In this document: positions 5,728 through 13,095 of the stretch, one piece after another | How the letters are laid out: the number at the start of each line of letters is the position of its first letter | How positions within the stretch are numbered: position 1 is the first letter of the stretch | Assembly (NCBI GenBank): GCA_021796295.1 | Contig: JAJYIA010000003.1 | Span: 1 to 35,421, forward strand | Length of the DNA stretch: 35,421 nt | Source of the DNA: Microcaldota archaeon | Lineage (GTDB): Archaea > Micrarchaeota > Micrarchaeia > Micrarchaeales > CABMGC01 | Direction: 5' to 3' | Translations under genes and position numbers: made by a program | Notes under the pieces: model-generated | The model's database searches: none | Told to the model about the DNA's origin: nothing | Seen by the model: only the letters and a program-made list of their open reading frames with translations

Positions 5728-8118
5728 ATGGAAGCTGAGGACTTTGGGAAGCTAGGCATCAGGGAAGCACTCAGCAAGCTTCATGCGGGCACAGGCGGGC
5801 TTTCAGACAGGGAGGCACGTGAGCGCCTTGCAAGATTCGGATACAATGAAGTAATAAGGAAAAGGGAGAACAGGGCCCTTCTTCTGCTGAAAAAATTCTA
5901 CGGGCCTGTGCAGCTGCTCATAATTCTCGTTGCGGCGTTGTCCTATGTGCAGGGACATATGGCGGATTTTTATATAGTCGTGGCGCTCCTTTTTGTGAAT
6001 GTATTTGTAAGCTTTGCTGAGGAATATAGGGCAGATAGGGCGATAGAGGCGCTAAGGAAGAGGCTTAGCGGCAGGCCCAGGGTGCTCAGGTCAGGCAGCT
6101 GGAAAAGCCTTGAGACGAGAGAGCTTGTGCCGGGCGACATAATACGTTTAAGGGCAGGCGACATTGTGCCTGCGGACTGCAAGGCCCTGCGCTGCGAGGT
6201 CCTTGAGGCTGACGAATCGGCCATAACAGGGGAGTCGCTGCCGATAGTTAAGGAGCAGAACAGCATACTCTACGAGGGCTCAAGCATAAAAAGGGGCGAG
6301 GCCACATGTGTTGTCTTCGGCACAGGCCCTGATACAACCTACGGAAGGATAGAGAAGCTCGTTTCAGAGGCAAAGCCTAAGTCGCACCTCCAGGAAATTA
6401 TACTCCGCATAGTCAGGTATCTGGTCGTTGCAGATGCAGTGGTTATAGTGCTTATGCTTGCATACGGCATGCTTTACCTGCACGAAACTGCGCTGGCAAT
6501 GCTCCCTCTGCTGCTGGTAGTCTTCATAGCAAGCGTGCCTGTGGCTCTTGCACCAGCCTTCACAGTGTCTATGGCGCTAGGCATAGAAAGGCTCTTGAGG
6601 AAATCGATACTCGTGAGCAGGATGGACAGCATGGAGGATACTGCCACCATGGATGTGCTTTGCGTAGATAAGACAGGAACGCTCACGCAGAACAGGATAA
6701 ACGTGGAAGAGGCGAAGCCTCTGGCATGCAGCGAAGCCGAACTGCTTAGGTACGCGGCCGAAGCCTCGAGGAAGGAAGATAATGACCCTATAGACAACGC
6801 TGTGCTTGACTATGCAGCAGCGAAGAAAGTAAGGCGTTGCAGGCAGCTAGAGTTTACGCCTTTTGACCCTTCGACAAAGAGGACGGAGGCCATTATAGAG
6901 GATGGACTGTCAAGATACAGGGTCGTGAAGGGCTCTGTCAAGGTCGTATCGGCAATGTGCAGCGCTGAGAAGGCAATTAGGAAAGAGCTTGAGAAGACAA
7001 CCTCGATCTTCGCGTCCAAGGGCCTCAGGAGCATTGTTGTGGCAAAAGGCAGCGTATCAGGCAGGCTGAAGCTCATGGGCATCATAGCACTATATGATGC
7101 GCCGAGAAAAGATGCAGCTGCGCTTATAGGTGAATTGAAGGGGATGGGCGTTGCGATTAAGATGCTTACTGGGGACAACGAGCAGACTGCCGAGAACATA
7201 GCAGGCAAGTTAGGCATTGGAAATCATATCATTGACGTGAAAAAAGCAAGCGAAAGAGAGATATACAGGAAAATAGACAGTTCTGACGGATTTGCCGACA
7301 TATACCCTGAAGACAAATATTTAATAGTCAAGGCTCTGCAGAAGGAAGGCCATACTACTGGCATGACAGGCGACGGAATAAACGATGCGCCTGCGCTTAA
7401 GCAGGCAGAGGTGGGCATTGCCGTAGAGAGCGCTACAGACATAGCGAAAAGCTCAGCCTCGCTTGTACTGACAAAAAACGGCATAGAGGTAATAATCGAG
7501 GCGGTAAAAGAGAGCAGGAGAATCTTTGAGAGAATGACTATATATACAATGGCAAAGGTATCGAAGGCCATACAGATCATAGCCTTTGTGGGCATACTCT
7601 TCGTGCTGCTTAAAGGGGCCTTCCCGATCACGCCCTTCCTGCTTATACTGCTCATATTTACGAATGACATAGTGAATATTTCAATATCTACAGACACTGT
7701 GAGCTATTCGAAAAAACCCGACATATGGAATGTGAAGGGTATAGTCTACACCTCTGCGGTGATAGGCATGCTTATGCTTATACAGACGCTGCTTCTGGTA
7801 GGCATAGTGAAGTGGAGCCTTGGCGCCGGCCTTGCCGAGATGCAGACGGCCGCCTTCCTCTTCCTTAATGTCTCTGACAAGTTCACCGTACTTAATATAC
7901 GCGAGAAAAGGCCGTTCTGGAAATCAAGACCAAGCAACGCACTCATAATATCTGCGGTTGCAGGCATACTTGTAGGGGTCATCTTATCATATTACGGCAT
8001 ATTCATAGCAAGGATAGGTCTTCTTTCGATAGCTGCTGTCTTCGGCATAGCTGTAGCGTCGCTCTTCGTGAACGACGCAGCAAAGCTGCTGCTCTTCAAA
8101 CACTTTGAAATTGGGTAA
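5728..8118 (+). CDS. P-type ATPase, P3A (plasma-membrane H+-ATPase)-like
   Basis: The 796-residue membrane pump has all P-type landmarks: TGES (167-170, dephosphorylation), the phosphorylated Asp314 in DKTGTLTQN, KGS (401-403, nucleotide binding), TGD (481-483) and TGDGINDAP (547-555). Two membrane segments precede TGES, two surround the M4 motif, and about six follow the catalytic region. The short N-terminus and overall length fit P3A proton pumps of archaea such as Thermoplasma. M4 reads PVALAPAF (271-278), with the second Pro one position later than in the usual PxxxP form. AAAGGAG lies just before the ATG. A proton exporter would suit an acidic habitat, but Ca2+ or another cation cannot be excluded. 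Confidence 0.87.
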   Translation: MEAEDFGKLGIREALSKLHAGTGGLSDREARERLARFGYNEVIRKRENRALLLLKKFYGPVQLLIILVAALSYVQGHMADFYIVVALLFVNVFVSFAEEYRADRAIEALRKRLSGRPRVLRSGSWKSLETRELVPGDIIRLRAGDIVPADCKALRCEVLEADESAITGESLPIVKEQNSILYEGSSIKRGEATCVVFGTGPDTTYGRIEKLVSEAKPKSHLQEIILRIVRYLVVADAVVIVLMLAYGMLYLHETALAMLPLLLVVFIASVPVALAPAFTVSMALGIERLLRKSILVSRMDSMEDTATMDVLCVDKTGTLTQNRINVEEAKPLACSEAELLRYAAEASRKEDNDPIDNAVLDYAAAKKVRRCRQLEFTPFDPSTKRTEAIIEDGLSRYRVVKGSVKVVSAMCSAEKAIRKELEKTTSIFASKGLRSIVVAKGSVSGRLKLMGIIALYDAPRKDAAALIGELKGMGVAIKMLTGDNEQTAENIAGKLGIGNHIIDVKKASEREIYRKIDSSDGFADIYPEDKYLIVKALQKEGHTTGMTGDGINDAPALKQAEVGIAVESATDIAKSSASLVLTKNGIEVIIEAVKESRRIFERMTIYTMAKVSKAIQIIAFVGILFVLLKGAFPITPFLLILLIFTNDIVNISISTDTVSYSKKPDIWNVKGIVYTSAVIGMLMLIQTLLLVGIVKWSLGAGLAEMQTAAFLFLNVSDKFTVLNIREKRPFWKSRPSNALIISAVAGILVGVILSYYGIFIARIGLLSIAAVFGIAVASLFVNDAAKLLLFKHFEIG

Positions 8119-8126
8119 GGGATAAG

Positions 8127-8402
8127 ATGCTGATGTGCCCTAAAGTCCATAACATACGCAAAACTGCAAGAACATTTATTGTAGGCAACAGAAAAGTAGG
8201 CAAGGAACTCGAGAACAGCCTTGATTATTACCTCTCCGCATTTGATACACTGCTTAGGCTTAGGGTCCCTGCAGGTTATGGGTTTTAAGGCAGTGCTGCA
8301 AAAAAGGAGATGTATGCGCATGCAAAGGCCCTCTTGCCAAAATGTTCGGAAATCGTCTCTGCGTGCAAAGAAACGATAAATAGGGCAATGCATAAAAGAT
8401 AG
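8127..8402 (+). pseudogene. Small unknown ORF interrupted by an in-frame TAA
   Basis: A 91-codon frame begins at an ATG well placed after an AAGGG motif that overlaps the end of the ATPase gene. It reads as coding on both sides of a TAA at 8286-8288: the N-part ends LRLRVPAGYGF, and the C-part GSAAKKEMYAHAKALLPKCSE runs to TAG at 8400-8402. Either the gene is freshly broken (CAA to TAA is one transition) or only the 53-residue upper part is made. Family unknown; the content suggests a small helical soluble protein. No other gene fits this stretch. Confidence 0.5.
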
Positions 8403-8428
8403 GAATGAGAATATATTGTGGAGATTGA

Positions 8429-9085
8429 ATGGATGTGAAATTTCTAAAGTGGACAGGACATGCTGGGTTCATGCTTGAGAGTGAGGGAAAGCACATATAC
8501 ATAGACCCGTTTAACATAGGCGAGGCCTCTAAAAGGGCCGATGCGATACTCATAACGCATCCTCATTTTGACCATATGAGCCAGAAGGATATAGAGGCCA
8601 TTGCCGATGACGAAACAGAGATTCTGCTTCCGAAGGACAGCGTGGAAAAACTTCAGCGCGGCAGGAAGACAGGCGTAGAGCCCGATAAGGAGTACACCGC
8701 AGCAGGCATAAAGGTGGAGACGATACCGGCTTACAATGTGGTAAGGGAGCGGCTAAACAACCATCCGAAGGAGAAGAAATGGGTAGGATACATTGTAGAG
8801 GCTGAAGGCCTGCGGATATACCATGCAGGCGACACTGATTTTATACCTGAGATGAAAGGCCTGGAGGTTGATCTCGCGCTGATTCCTATAGGCGGCACAT
8901 ACTGTATGGGCCTTGACGAGGCCATAGAGGCCGCGAAGGCGATGCATGCCAAGAGCATTGCGCCGATGCACTACAAGGCCCTTCTGGGAAAGGAAGGCAG
9001 CAAAGAGGCGGAGGAAAGGTTCAGAAAAGAAGTGAAGAACAGCATGATACTGAAGGAAATTGCTGGGCCGAGATACTCTTTTTAG
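8429..9085 (+). CDS. Metallo-beta-lactamase-fold hydrolase (UlaG-like, UPF0173 type)
   Basis: The 218-residue protein shows the metal-binding motif THPHFDH (His44, His46, Asp48, His49), a further ligand Asp in HAGDTD (around 132-137) and a C-terminal APMHYK (His181). This is the short form of the fold found in UlaG-like/UPF0173 metal-dependent hydrolases, conserved in archaea and bacteria with no firmly assigned substrate. GTGGAG precedes the ATG. It is cytoplasmic, with no signal peptide. The family is sure; the substrate is unknown. Confidence 0.88.
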   Translation: MDVKFLKWTGHAGFMLESEGKHIYIDPFNIGEASKRADAILITHPHFDHMSQKDIEAIADDETEILLPKDSVEKLQRGRKTGVEPDKEYTAAGIKVETIPAYNVVRERLNNHPKEKKWVGYIVEAEGLRIYHAGDTDFIPEMKGLEVDLALIPIGGTYCMGLDEAIEAAKAMHAKSIAPMHYKALLGKEGSKEAEERFRKEVKNSMILKEIAGPRYSF

Positions 9086-9128
9086 GTAGGAAAACTGGAG
9101 TTGCACGCTTTATTGGCTCGGTGATAAA

Positions 9129-9520
9129 GTGGAGAAAACTAGAGCTGCAATATTAGCTGCGCCTATCGCTTTGGCGATGTTGCTTATGGTAGGCACAGGC
9201 TCTGCGCACGCAGAGCCGGTCTACGTGACATTCGTGAATGCAGGCAGTGTTCCGCAGGGTTCAAAGTTGGTTTTGAACATAACATATAATGTAACCACTG
9301 ATGAGGACTCTGGGTTTGTGGGATGCTGGGCCTTGGACACATACACAAAGCACGTGCAGACCTGGGAGGAGACGAATGGCAACTTTTATGTAGTCACGAG
9401 ATACGACGGTACATTCAGCACGTTTGCCGAAGCGCTTAGCCCTTAAGGCGGGGTCACTGGAAGCAGCGACGCCACAGGCACTTTCTCTGGAGGCTATGTA
9501 GACACATTTAGCGGTACTTG
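9129..9520 (+). pseudogene. Secreted protein, broken by in-frame TAA and truncated by an IS end
   Basis: The frame starts at GTG (9129) and has a clear signal peptide: EKTR, a hydrophobic core AAILAAPIALAMLLMVG, then an Ala-rich cleavage region ending SAHAEP. The exported part has N-glycosylation sequons (NITYNVT) and beta-rich character. A TAA at 9444-9446 interrupts it, but the same frame continues convincingly (GGVTGSSDATGTFSGGYVDT) until 9520, where the 232-bp IS repeat begins. The remainder of the gene is not found on the far side of the IS-flanked region, so it has been deleted. A surface or cell-envelope protein is likely; the exact family is unknown. Confidence 0.7.
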
Positions 9521-9752
9521 CCAACACCGTGCGCCGAAGGCGCAGCGCCGATTTTCACAAAGCTGTCGCTATTCATGGTATCACGTCTGTGGCAGTTCCA
9601 AGCCGTGTTAAAACCGCGGCTCCACTGCCACTACGAAAAGATGTTGCAAGAAAACGTTTACGTTAGATGCGGCGACTGCGCTGCAGGGTGCAATTCGTCC
9701 GGACGCCCTGAAGGGCGTGGCTTACTTGCACCTCCAGACCACCCAATCAGTT
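9521..9752 (-). repeat. Solo IS200/IS605-type end, copy 1 (232 bp)
   Basis: This segment is identical to 12089-12320 except for one base (A at 9601 against G at 12169). It covers the left end and the first codons of tnpA of the element at the right-hand copy, and then stops abruptly at 9521 inside the secreted-protein pseudogene. It contains the same three hairpins as copy 2. There is no matching right end beside it, so it is a truncated or solo end. Confidence 0.9.
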
Positions 9753-9757
9753 TAATA
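9750..9757 (+). promoter_or_regulatory. Candidate TATA box at the IS/HIT-gene junction
   Basis: GTTTAATA at the very edge of the IS repeat lies about 25 bases before the HIT-family ATG at 9779, the archaeal TATA distance for a leaderless transcript. The insertion junction may therefore have created or supplied the promoter of the HIT-aldehyde dehydrogenase operon. This rests on position and AT content only. Confidence 0.4.
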
Positions 9758-9778
9758 TCTTTTCTGGTTTATTAGATT

Positions 9779-10231
9779 ATGGAAGAATGCGTATTCTGTA
9801 AGATTGTTAAAGGAGATATTCCTTCGTATAAGATATACGGAGATACACGATTTATGGCGTTTCTTGACATATTTCCGAACATAAAAGGACAATCTTTGGT
9901 TATACCAAAGGCGCATTATGATAGTTATGTTTTTGATCTTGATGACAAGGCTTTGACTGATTTCATTGTAGCTACAAAGAAAGTCGCAAGAATTCTTGAG
10001 AAAGGACTTGAGGTAGGCAGGGTGCATATGGTTCTTGAAGGCACAGGAGTGAACCATCTGTACGCAAAATTATATCCAGCAATAGGGATGGGAAAAGGTT
10101 TCAAAGAATTTATAGCTGAAGAAAAAGTGCATTTCGACTCTTACAGAGGTTATGTCACGACTTTAATGGGACCTAAAGCAGAGGATAAAGACTTAAGGGA
10201 AGTCCTTGAGAAGGTAACCAAAAGGAGATAA
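9779..10231 (+). CDS. HIT-family protein with altered histidine triad
   Basis: The 150-residue protein begins with the classic HIT N-terminus (CVFCKIVKGDIPSYKIYGD, then AFLDIFPNIKGQSLVIPKAHY). HIT proteins are nucleotide hydrolases or transferases using an H-x-H-x-H-x-x triad. Here that site reads NHLYAKLYPA: the first His is kept, while the second and third are Tyr and Lys, so ordinary AMP-transfer chemistry is doubtful. It is followed after 3 bases by the aldehyde dehydrogenase gene, with which it forms an operon. A sampled 60-base stretch has 21 G/C, against 35 of 60 in the P-type ATPase gene, suggesting recent acquisition. Confidence 0.8.
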   Translation: MEECVFCKIVKGDIPSYKIYGDTRFMAFLDIFPNIKGQSLVIPKAHYDSYVFDLDDKALTDFIVATKKVARILEKGLEVGRVHMVLEGTGVNHLYAKLYPAIGMGKGFKEFIAEEKVHFDSYRGYVTTLMGPKAEDKDLREVLEKVTKRR

Positions 10232-10234
10232 GGC

Positions 10235-11602
10235 ATGACAATAGTATCTATCAATCCTGCAAACGAACAGGTGAACAAGGAATTCGAACCAATTACTCCT
10301 GATCAGGCGCTTGAAATATGTAAATCGGTAAAGGAAGCATTCTACAAATGGAAAGATACTAATATTGATGACAGAACTGCGCTTCTTAGAAGGTTTGGAA
10401 CTGTTCTTGAAGGCAAGAAAGCAGAATATGCAAGGCTAATGGGAATAGAGATGGGCAGGACTTATACCCAAGCTTTAGCGGAAATAGACACATGCATAAA
10501 AATATGCAATTATTTCACCGACAACAGCAAAACCTGGCTTCAAGATGAAGCTATAAAGACAGAATACGCCAAGAGCTATGTGTGCTTTGAGCCTTTAGGC
10601 GTTGTTCTTGCTATAATGCCGTGGAATTATCCATTTACACAAGTTATAAGATGTGCTGCGCCTGCTCTTGCTGCAGGTAATGTAGTAGTACTAAAGCATT
10701 CTAATGTCGTTCCTATGTGCGCTGTTGCCTTAGAAGAAGCATTCAAAGCTGCTGGCTTTCCTGATAAAGTTTTCAGAACCATAATAACAACGCATACTGC
10801 ATTACCTAAACTGATAAAAAGCAAATACATTGATGCGATATCTTTAACAGGAGGCACTGACGCAGGCAAAGCAGTGGCAAAGCTTGCAGCTTCAAACATA
10901 AAGAAGGTAGTGCTGGAGCTTGGCGGATCTAATGCTTTTGTAGTTTTGGCAGATGCAGATGTTGAATTGGCAGCAAAGAAAGCTGTAGAAACAAGAATTG
11001 CCTCTACAGGTCAGAGCTGTTCAGCTTCAAAGAGATTTATTGTAGTTCCAGAGGTAGCTGACGAATTTTCAAGAAGGGTAGTTGAGATAACGAAAAGCTT
11101 GGTAGTTGGAGATCAACTTGATCCAAAAACGCAGATAGGACCTCTTGCAAATAATGAACAGTTGCAGAAACTTGATGAACAGGTGAAAGATGCCATAGCA
11201 AAAGGAGCCGAATTAGAATGCGGCGGCATTAGAGTTGGCAACAAAGGCTTCATATATCAACCTACTGTACTCACAGGAGTTAAAAAGAACATGAAAGTTA
11301 TGAAAGAAGAAGTCTTTGGTCCGGTCATACCAATAATAAAGGTTAGGAATGAGGAAGAAGCAATAAAGCTTGCAAACAGCACTGATTACGGCCTGGGTGC
11401 AAGCATATGGACACGCGATGTCAAGCGCGGCGAAGAGATTGCAAAGAAGATGGAATCAGGAATGGCCTGCGTTAATAGAGGCGCGAATTCAGACTTCAGG
11501 ATGCCATTCGGAGGAGTAAAGAAAAGCGGAATAGGCAGGGAGTTTTCACGCTTCAGTCTATTCGAATTCGTTAATATAAAAACAGTAATAGTCTCTAGCT
11601 AA
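10235..11602 (+). CDS. NAD(P)-dependent aldehyde dehydrogenase (succinate-semialdehyde dehydrogenase-like)
   Basis: The 455-residue enzyme has the ALDH core: PWNYPF, the NAD-site motif SLTGGTDAGKAVA, catalytic Glu in LELGGSNAF, catalytic Cys in GQSCSASKRF, and the C-terminal EEVFGPVIPI and PFGGVKKSGIGRE blocks. Length and motifs resemble the short SSADH/Sad group, which oxidises succinate semialdehyde or related aldehydes to acids in the cytoplasm. The GGAG at the end of the HIT gene serves as its ribosome site. It is AT-rich (20 G/C in a sampled 60 bases) and enclosed between two IS ends, so lateral acquisition is likely. Substrate is uncertain. Confidence 0.88.
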   Translation: MTIVSINPANEQVNKEFEPITPDQALEICKSVKEAFYKWKDTNIDDRTALLRRFGTVLEGKKAEYARLMGIEMGRTYTQALAEIDTCIKICNYFTDNSKTWLQDEAIKTEYAKSYVCFEPLGVVLAIMPWNYPFTQVIRCAAPALAAGNVVVLKHSNVVPMCAVALEEAFKAAGFPDKVFRTIITTHTALPKLIKSKYIDAISLTGGTDAGKAVAKLAASNIKKVVLELGGSNAFVVLADADVELAAKKAVETRIASTGQSCSASKRFIVVPEVADEFSRRVVEITKSLVVGDQLDPKTQIGPLANNEQLQKLDEQVKDAIAKGAELECGGIRVGNKGFIYQPTVLTGVKKNMKVMKEEVFGPVIPIIKVRNEEEAIKLANSTDYGLGASIWTRDVKRGEEIAKKMESGMACVNRGANSDFRMPFGGVKKSGIGREFSRFSLFEFVNIKTVIVSS

Positions 11603-11662
11603 ATATGAATGATGATAAGGGGCTACGCTCCTTATGAACCCTTTGCACGAGCGACTCGGAAG

Positions 11663-11681
11663 CCACGCCCTTTGGGCGTGG
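11663..11681. repeat. Right-end hairpin of the IS200-type element
   Basis: CCACGCCC and GGGCGTGG form a perfect 8-bp stem with a TTT loop, 15 bases beyond the tnpA stop. TnpA proteins recognise such subterminal hairpins. The stem core is shared with the left-end hairpin at 12271-12286. Confidence 0.75.
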
Positions 11682-11695
11682 AGGGAGTAGCTAGA

Positions 11696-12144
11696 TCACA
11701 TCGCGCTGACCAACGTTCGTTGCCTGTGATCCTGTGCCTTGACGTATCTCCTTGTTGTCTCTATATCAACATCCCCGACGCTCCTGTAGAATTTCCCTGG
11801 ACTCTAGGAATCACCGTGTGGGTATCTCAGCCTGAACTTTGGCTCGAACCGGAAAAGTTCGTAGGAACTTCTGCCTTTGAGCTGATGAAACACACCACTT
11901 ACGGAAAGAGTCGGCTTTAGTCCTATCACCAGATGGACGTGGTCGTCCTTTATCTCCATCTCGATGATTTTGCAACCAGGTTTCCTTGACTCTTCCTCCA
12001 CGTACCGGCAAGGAAATCCTTAAACCTTTCCTGCCTTGACATATTGTACAGGTATTTCGGGCACCACTCAAAGTGGAAAACAATCTGCCCAACACCGTGC
12101 GCCGAAGGCGCAGCGCCGATTTTCACAAAGCTGTCGCTATTCAT
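11696..12144 (-). pseudogene. tnpA: IS200-type transposase tnpA (Y1 HUH), frameshifted with internal stop
   Basis: Read in pieces, the protein is recognisable: HGVGQIVFHFEWCPKYLYNMS in the first frame, then after a one-base shift near 12000 EEESRKPGCKIIEMEIKDDHVHLVIGL, which contains the HUH motif (HVH). It continues to LKGRSSYELFRFEPKFRLRYPHG, an in-frame TAG at 11803-11805 where the family usually has Trp, and finally SPGKFYRSVGDVDIETTRRYVKAQ, whose Tyr would be the catalytic residue. A functional transposase cannot be made. Movement of the two copies must predate the decay or have used an enzyme supplied from elsewhere. Confidence 0.85.
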
Positions 12145-12320
12145 GGTATCACGTCTGTGGCAGTTCCAGGCCGTGTTAAAACCGCGGCTCCACTGCCACT
12201 ACGAAAAGATGTTGCAAGAAAACGTTTACGTTAGATGCGGCGACTGCGCTGCAGGGTGCAATTCGTCCGGACGCCCTGAAGGGCGTGGCTTACTTGCACC
12301 TCCAGACCACCCAATCAGTT
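12089..12320 (-). repeat. IS200/IS605-type left end, copy 2 (232 bp), with three hairpins
   Basis: Same sequence as 9521-9752 with one mismatch. Inside it are hairpin TGCGCC-GAA-GGCGCA (12098-12112), a long imperfect hairpin bounded by GTGGCAGT (12157-12164) and ACTGCCAC (12192-12199), and ACGCCCT-GA-AGGGCGT (12271-12286). Positions 12222-12251 match 29 of 30 bases of the SRP54 gene at 29271-29300. Confidence 0.9.
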
Positions 12321-13091
12321 AGATTCCTTCACGATTTGCCTTGCGATAGTGAGAAGCCTTTCGGGGCTTATCTTGAAAACTCTCTCGTCAGGGGTTGCCA
12401 CTGCAGAGGCAAGAGCAGCAGCAGAGTTCCTTTCAATCCCTAAAGAAAGCCTTGAGTCCTCTATGGCATTTTTCAGCCTTTTCTTCTTGTGCTGCATAAG
12501 GCATGAAATGGCATTTTCCTCCGCGCGGCTTATATTTAGTGTCTTGGGCCTTATGTATACGACTTCGGAATCCACCCTGGGCACAGGAAAGAAGTAGGAC
12601 CTGGGCACAGGCATTATCTCGGTAACGGAAAGCCTGAGAGCTGAGATGACGCTTAGCTTTGAGTACTTCCGCGTTCCGGGCCCTGCAAGCATGTGCTCGA
12701 CAAACTCTTTCTGCATGCATAGCACGGCCTCCTTGCCCTTTTCAATGATCCAGCCTACGGTCTTGCTCGATAGATTGTAAGGAATATTGGCTATGAGAAT
12801 GTCTATGCCATCTAAGTCGAGCTCTGTGTCGCTGAGCCTGAAGAAATCGGCATTGAGAAGCCTTAGATTCCCGCTTTTCAGGGTAAGCCAGAGGTAATCA
12901 TACAGCCTCTTGTCCTTCTCTACAGCAACAACGCTCTTCGCATTTCTGCATAGCTCTCTGGTAAGAATGCCGCGGCCTGGTCCTATTTCGAGGACGCGTT
13001 TGCCATGGGCGTGCTCTGCCTCAGCCCGGGCCACATGCGCATTGGCAAGGAAGACCTGGCCCAGCTTTTTTGACATGCGCAATGAAGCCAC
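12315..13091 (-). CDS. ksgA: Dimethyladenosine 16S rRNA methyltransferase (KsgA/RsmA/Dim1)
   Basis: The enzyme dimethylates two adjacent adenosines in the 3' terminal hairpin of 16S rRNA during small-subunit maturation. The 258-residue protein has the SAM-binding motif VLEIGPGRGILT (33-44), acidic VEKD, and the catalytic NIPYNLSSK (102-110, the NLPYN motif of the family), followed by FPVPRVDSEVV and the C-terminal helical domain. The last codon and stop fall at the IS left end, so the extreme C-terminus may have been altered by the insertion. The upstream membrane-protein gene is only 4 bases away, suggesting an operon. Confidence 0.93.
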   Translation of the reverse strand: MASLRMSKKLGQVFLANAHVARAEAEHAHGKRVLEIGPGRGILTRELCRNAKSVVAVEKDKRLYDYLWLTLKSGNLRLLNADFFRLSDTELDLDGIDILIANIPYNLSSKTVGWIIEKGKEAVLCMQKEFVEHMLAGPGTRKYSKLSVISALRLSVTEIMPVPRSYFFPVPRVDSEVVYIRPKTLNISRAEENAISCLMQHKKKRLKNAIEDSRLSLGIERNSAAALASAVATPDERVFKISPERLLTIARQIVKESN

Positions 13092-13095
13092 CCCG

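Larger units (their letters stand above)
11610..12320 (-). mobile_element. IS200/IS605-type insertion sequence, degenerate
   Basis: The element runs on the minus strand from a left end at 12320 to a right end near 11610 (right boundary approximate). Both ends carry hairpins with related stems: ACGCCCT-GA-AGGGCGT at 12271-12286 and CCACGCCC-TTT-GGGCGTGG at 11663-11681. There are no terminal inverted repeats of the usual kind. That is how IS200/IS605 elements, moved by Y1 HUH transposases as single strands, are organised. Its left end abuts the stop codon of ksgA. No tnpB is present. Confidence 0.8.

Noticed and set aside
8286-8288. Recoding of the in-frame stop as pyrrolysine or selenocysteine
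   Set aside because: Those use TAG and TGA; the stops seen at 8286 and 9444 are TAA, and no recoding structure was recognised.
9518-9775. Plus-strand ORF shared by both IS ends (also 12044-12322), encoding a Cys-containing peptide
   Set aside because: It appears twice only because the 232-bp repeat is duplicated. It spans the hairpins and runs antisense to tnpA, and its sequence does not match a known family such as the TnpB zinc finger.
11609-11920. Plus-strand ORF over the IS right end
   Set aside because: It is antisense to the decayed tnpA and includes the right-end hairpin; the protein has no recognisable domain.
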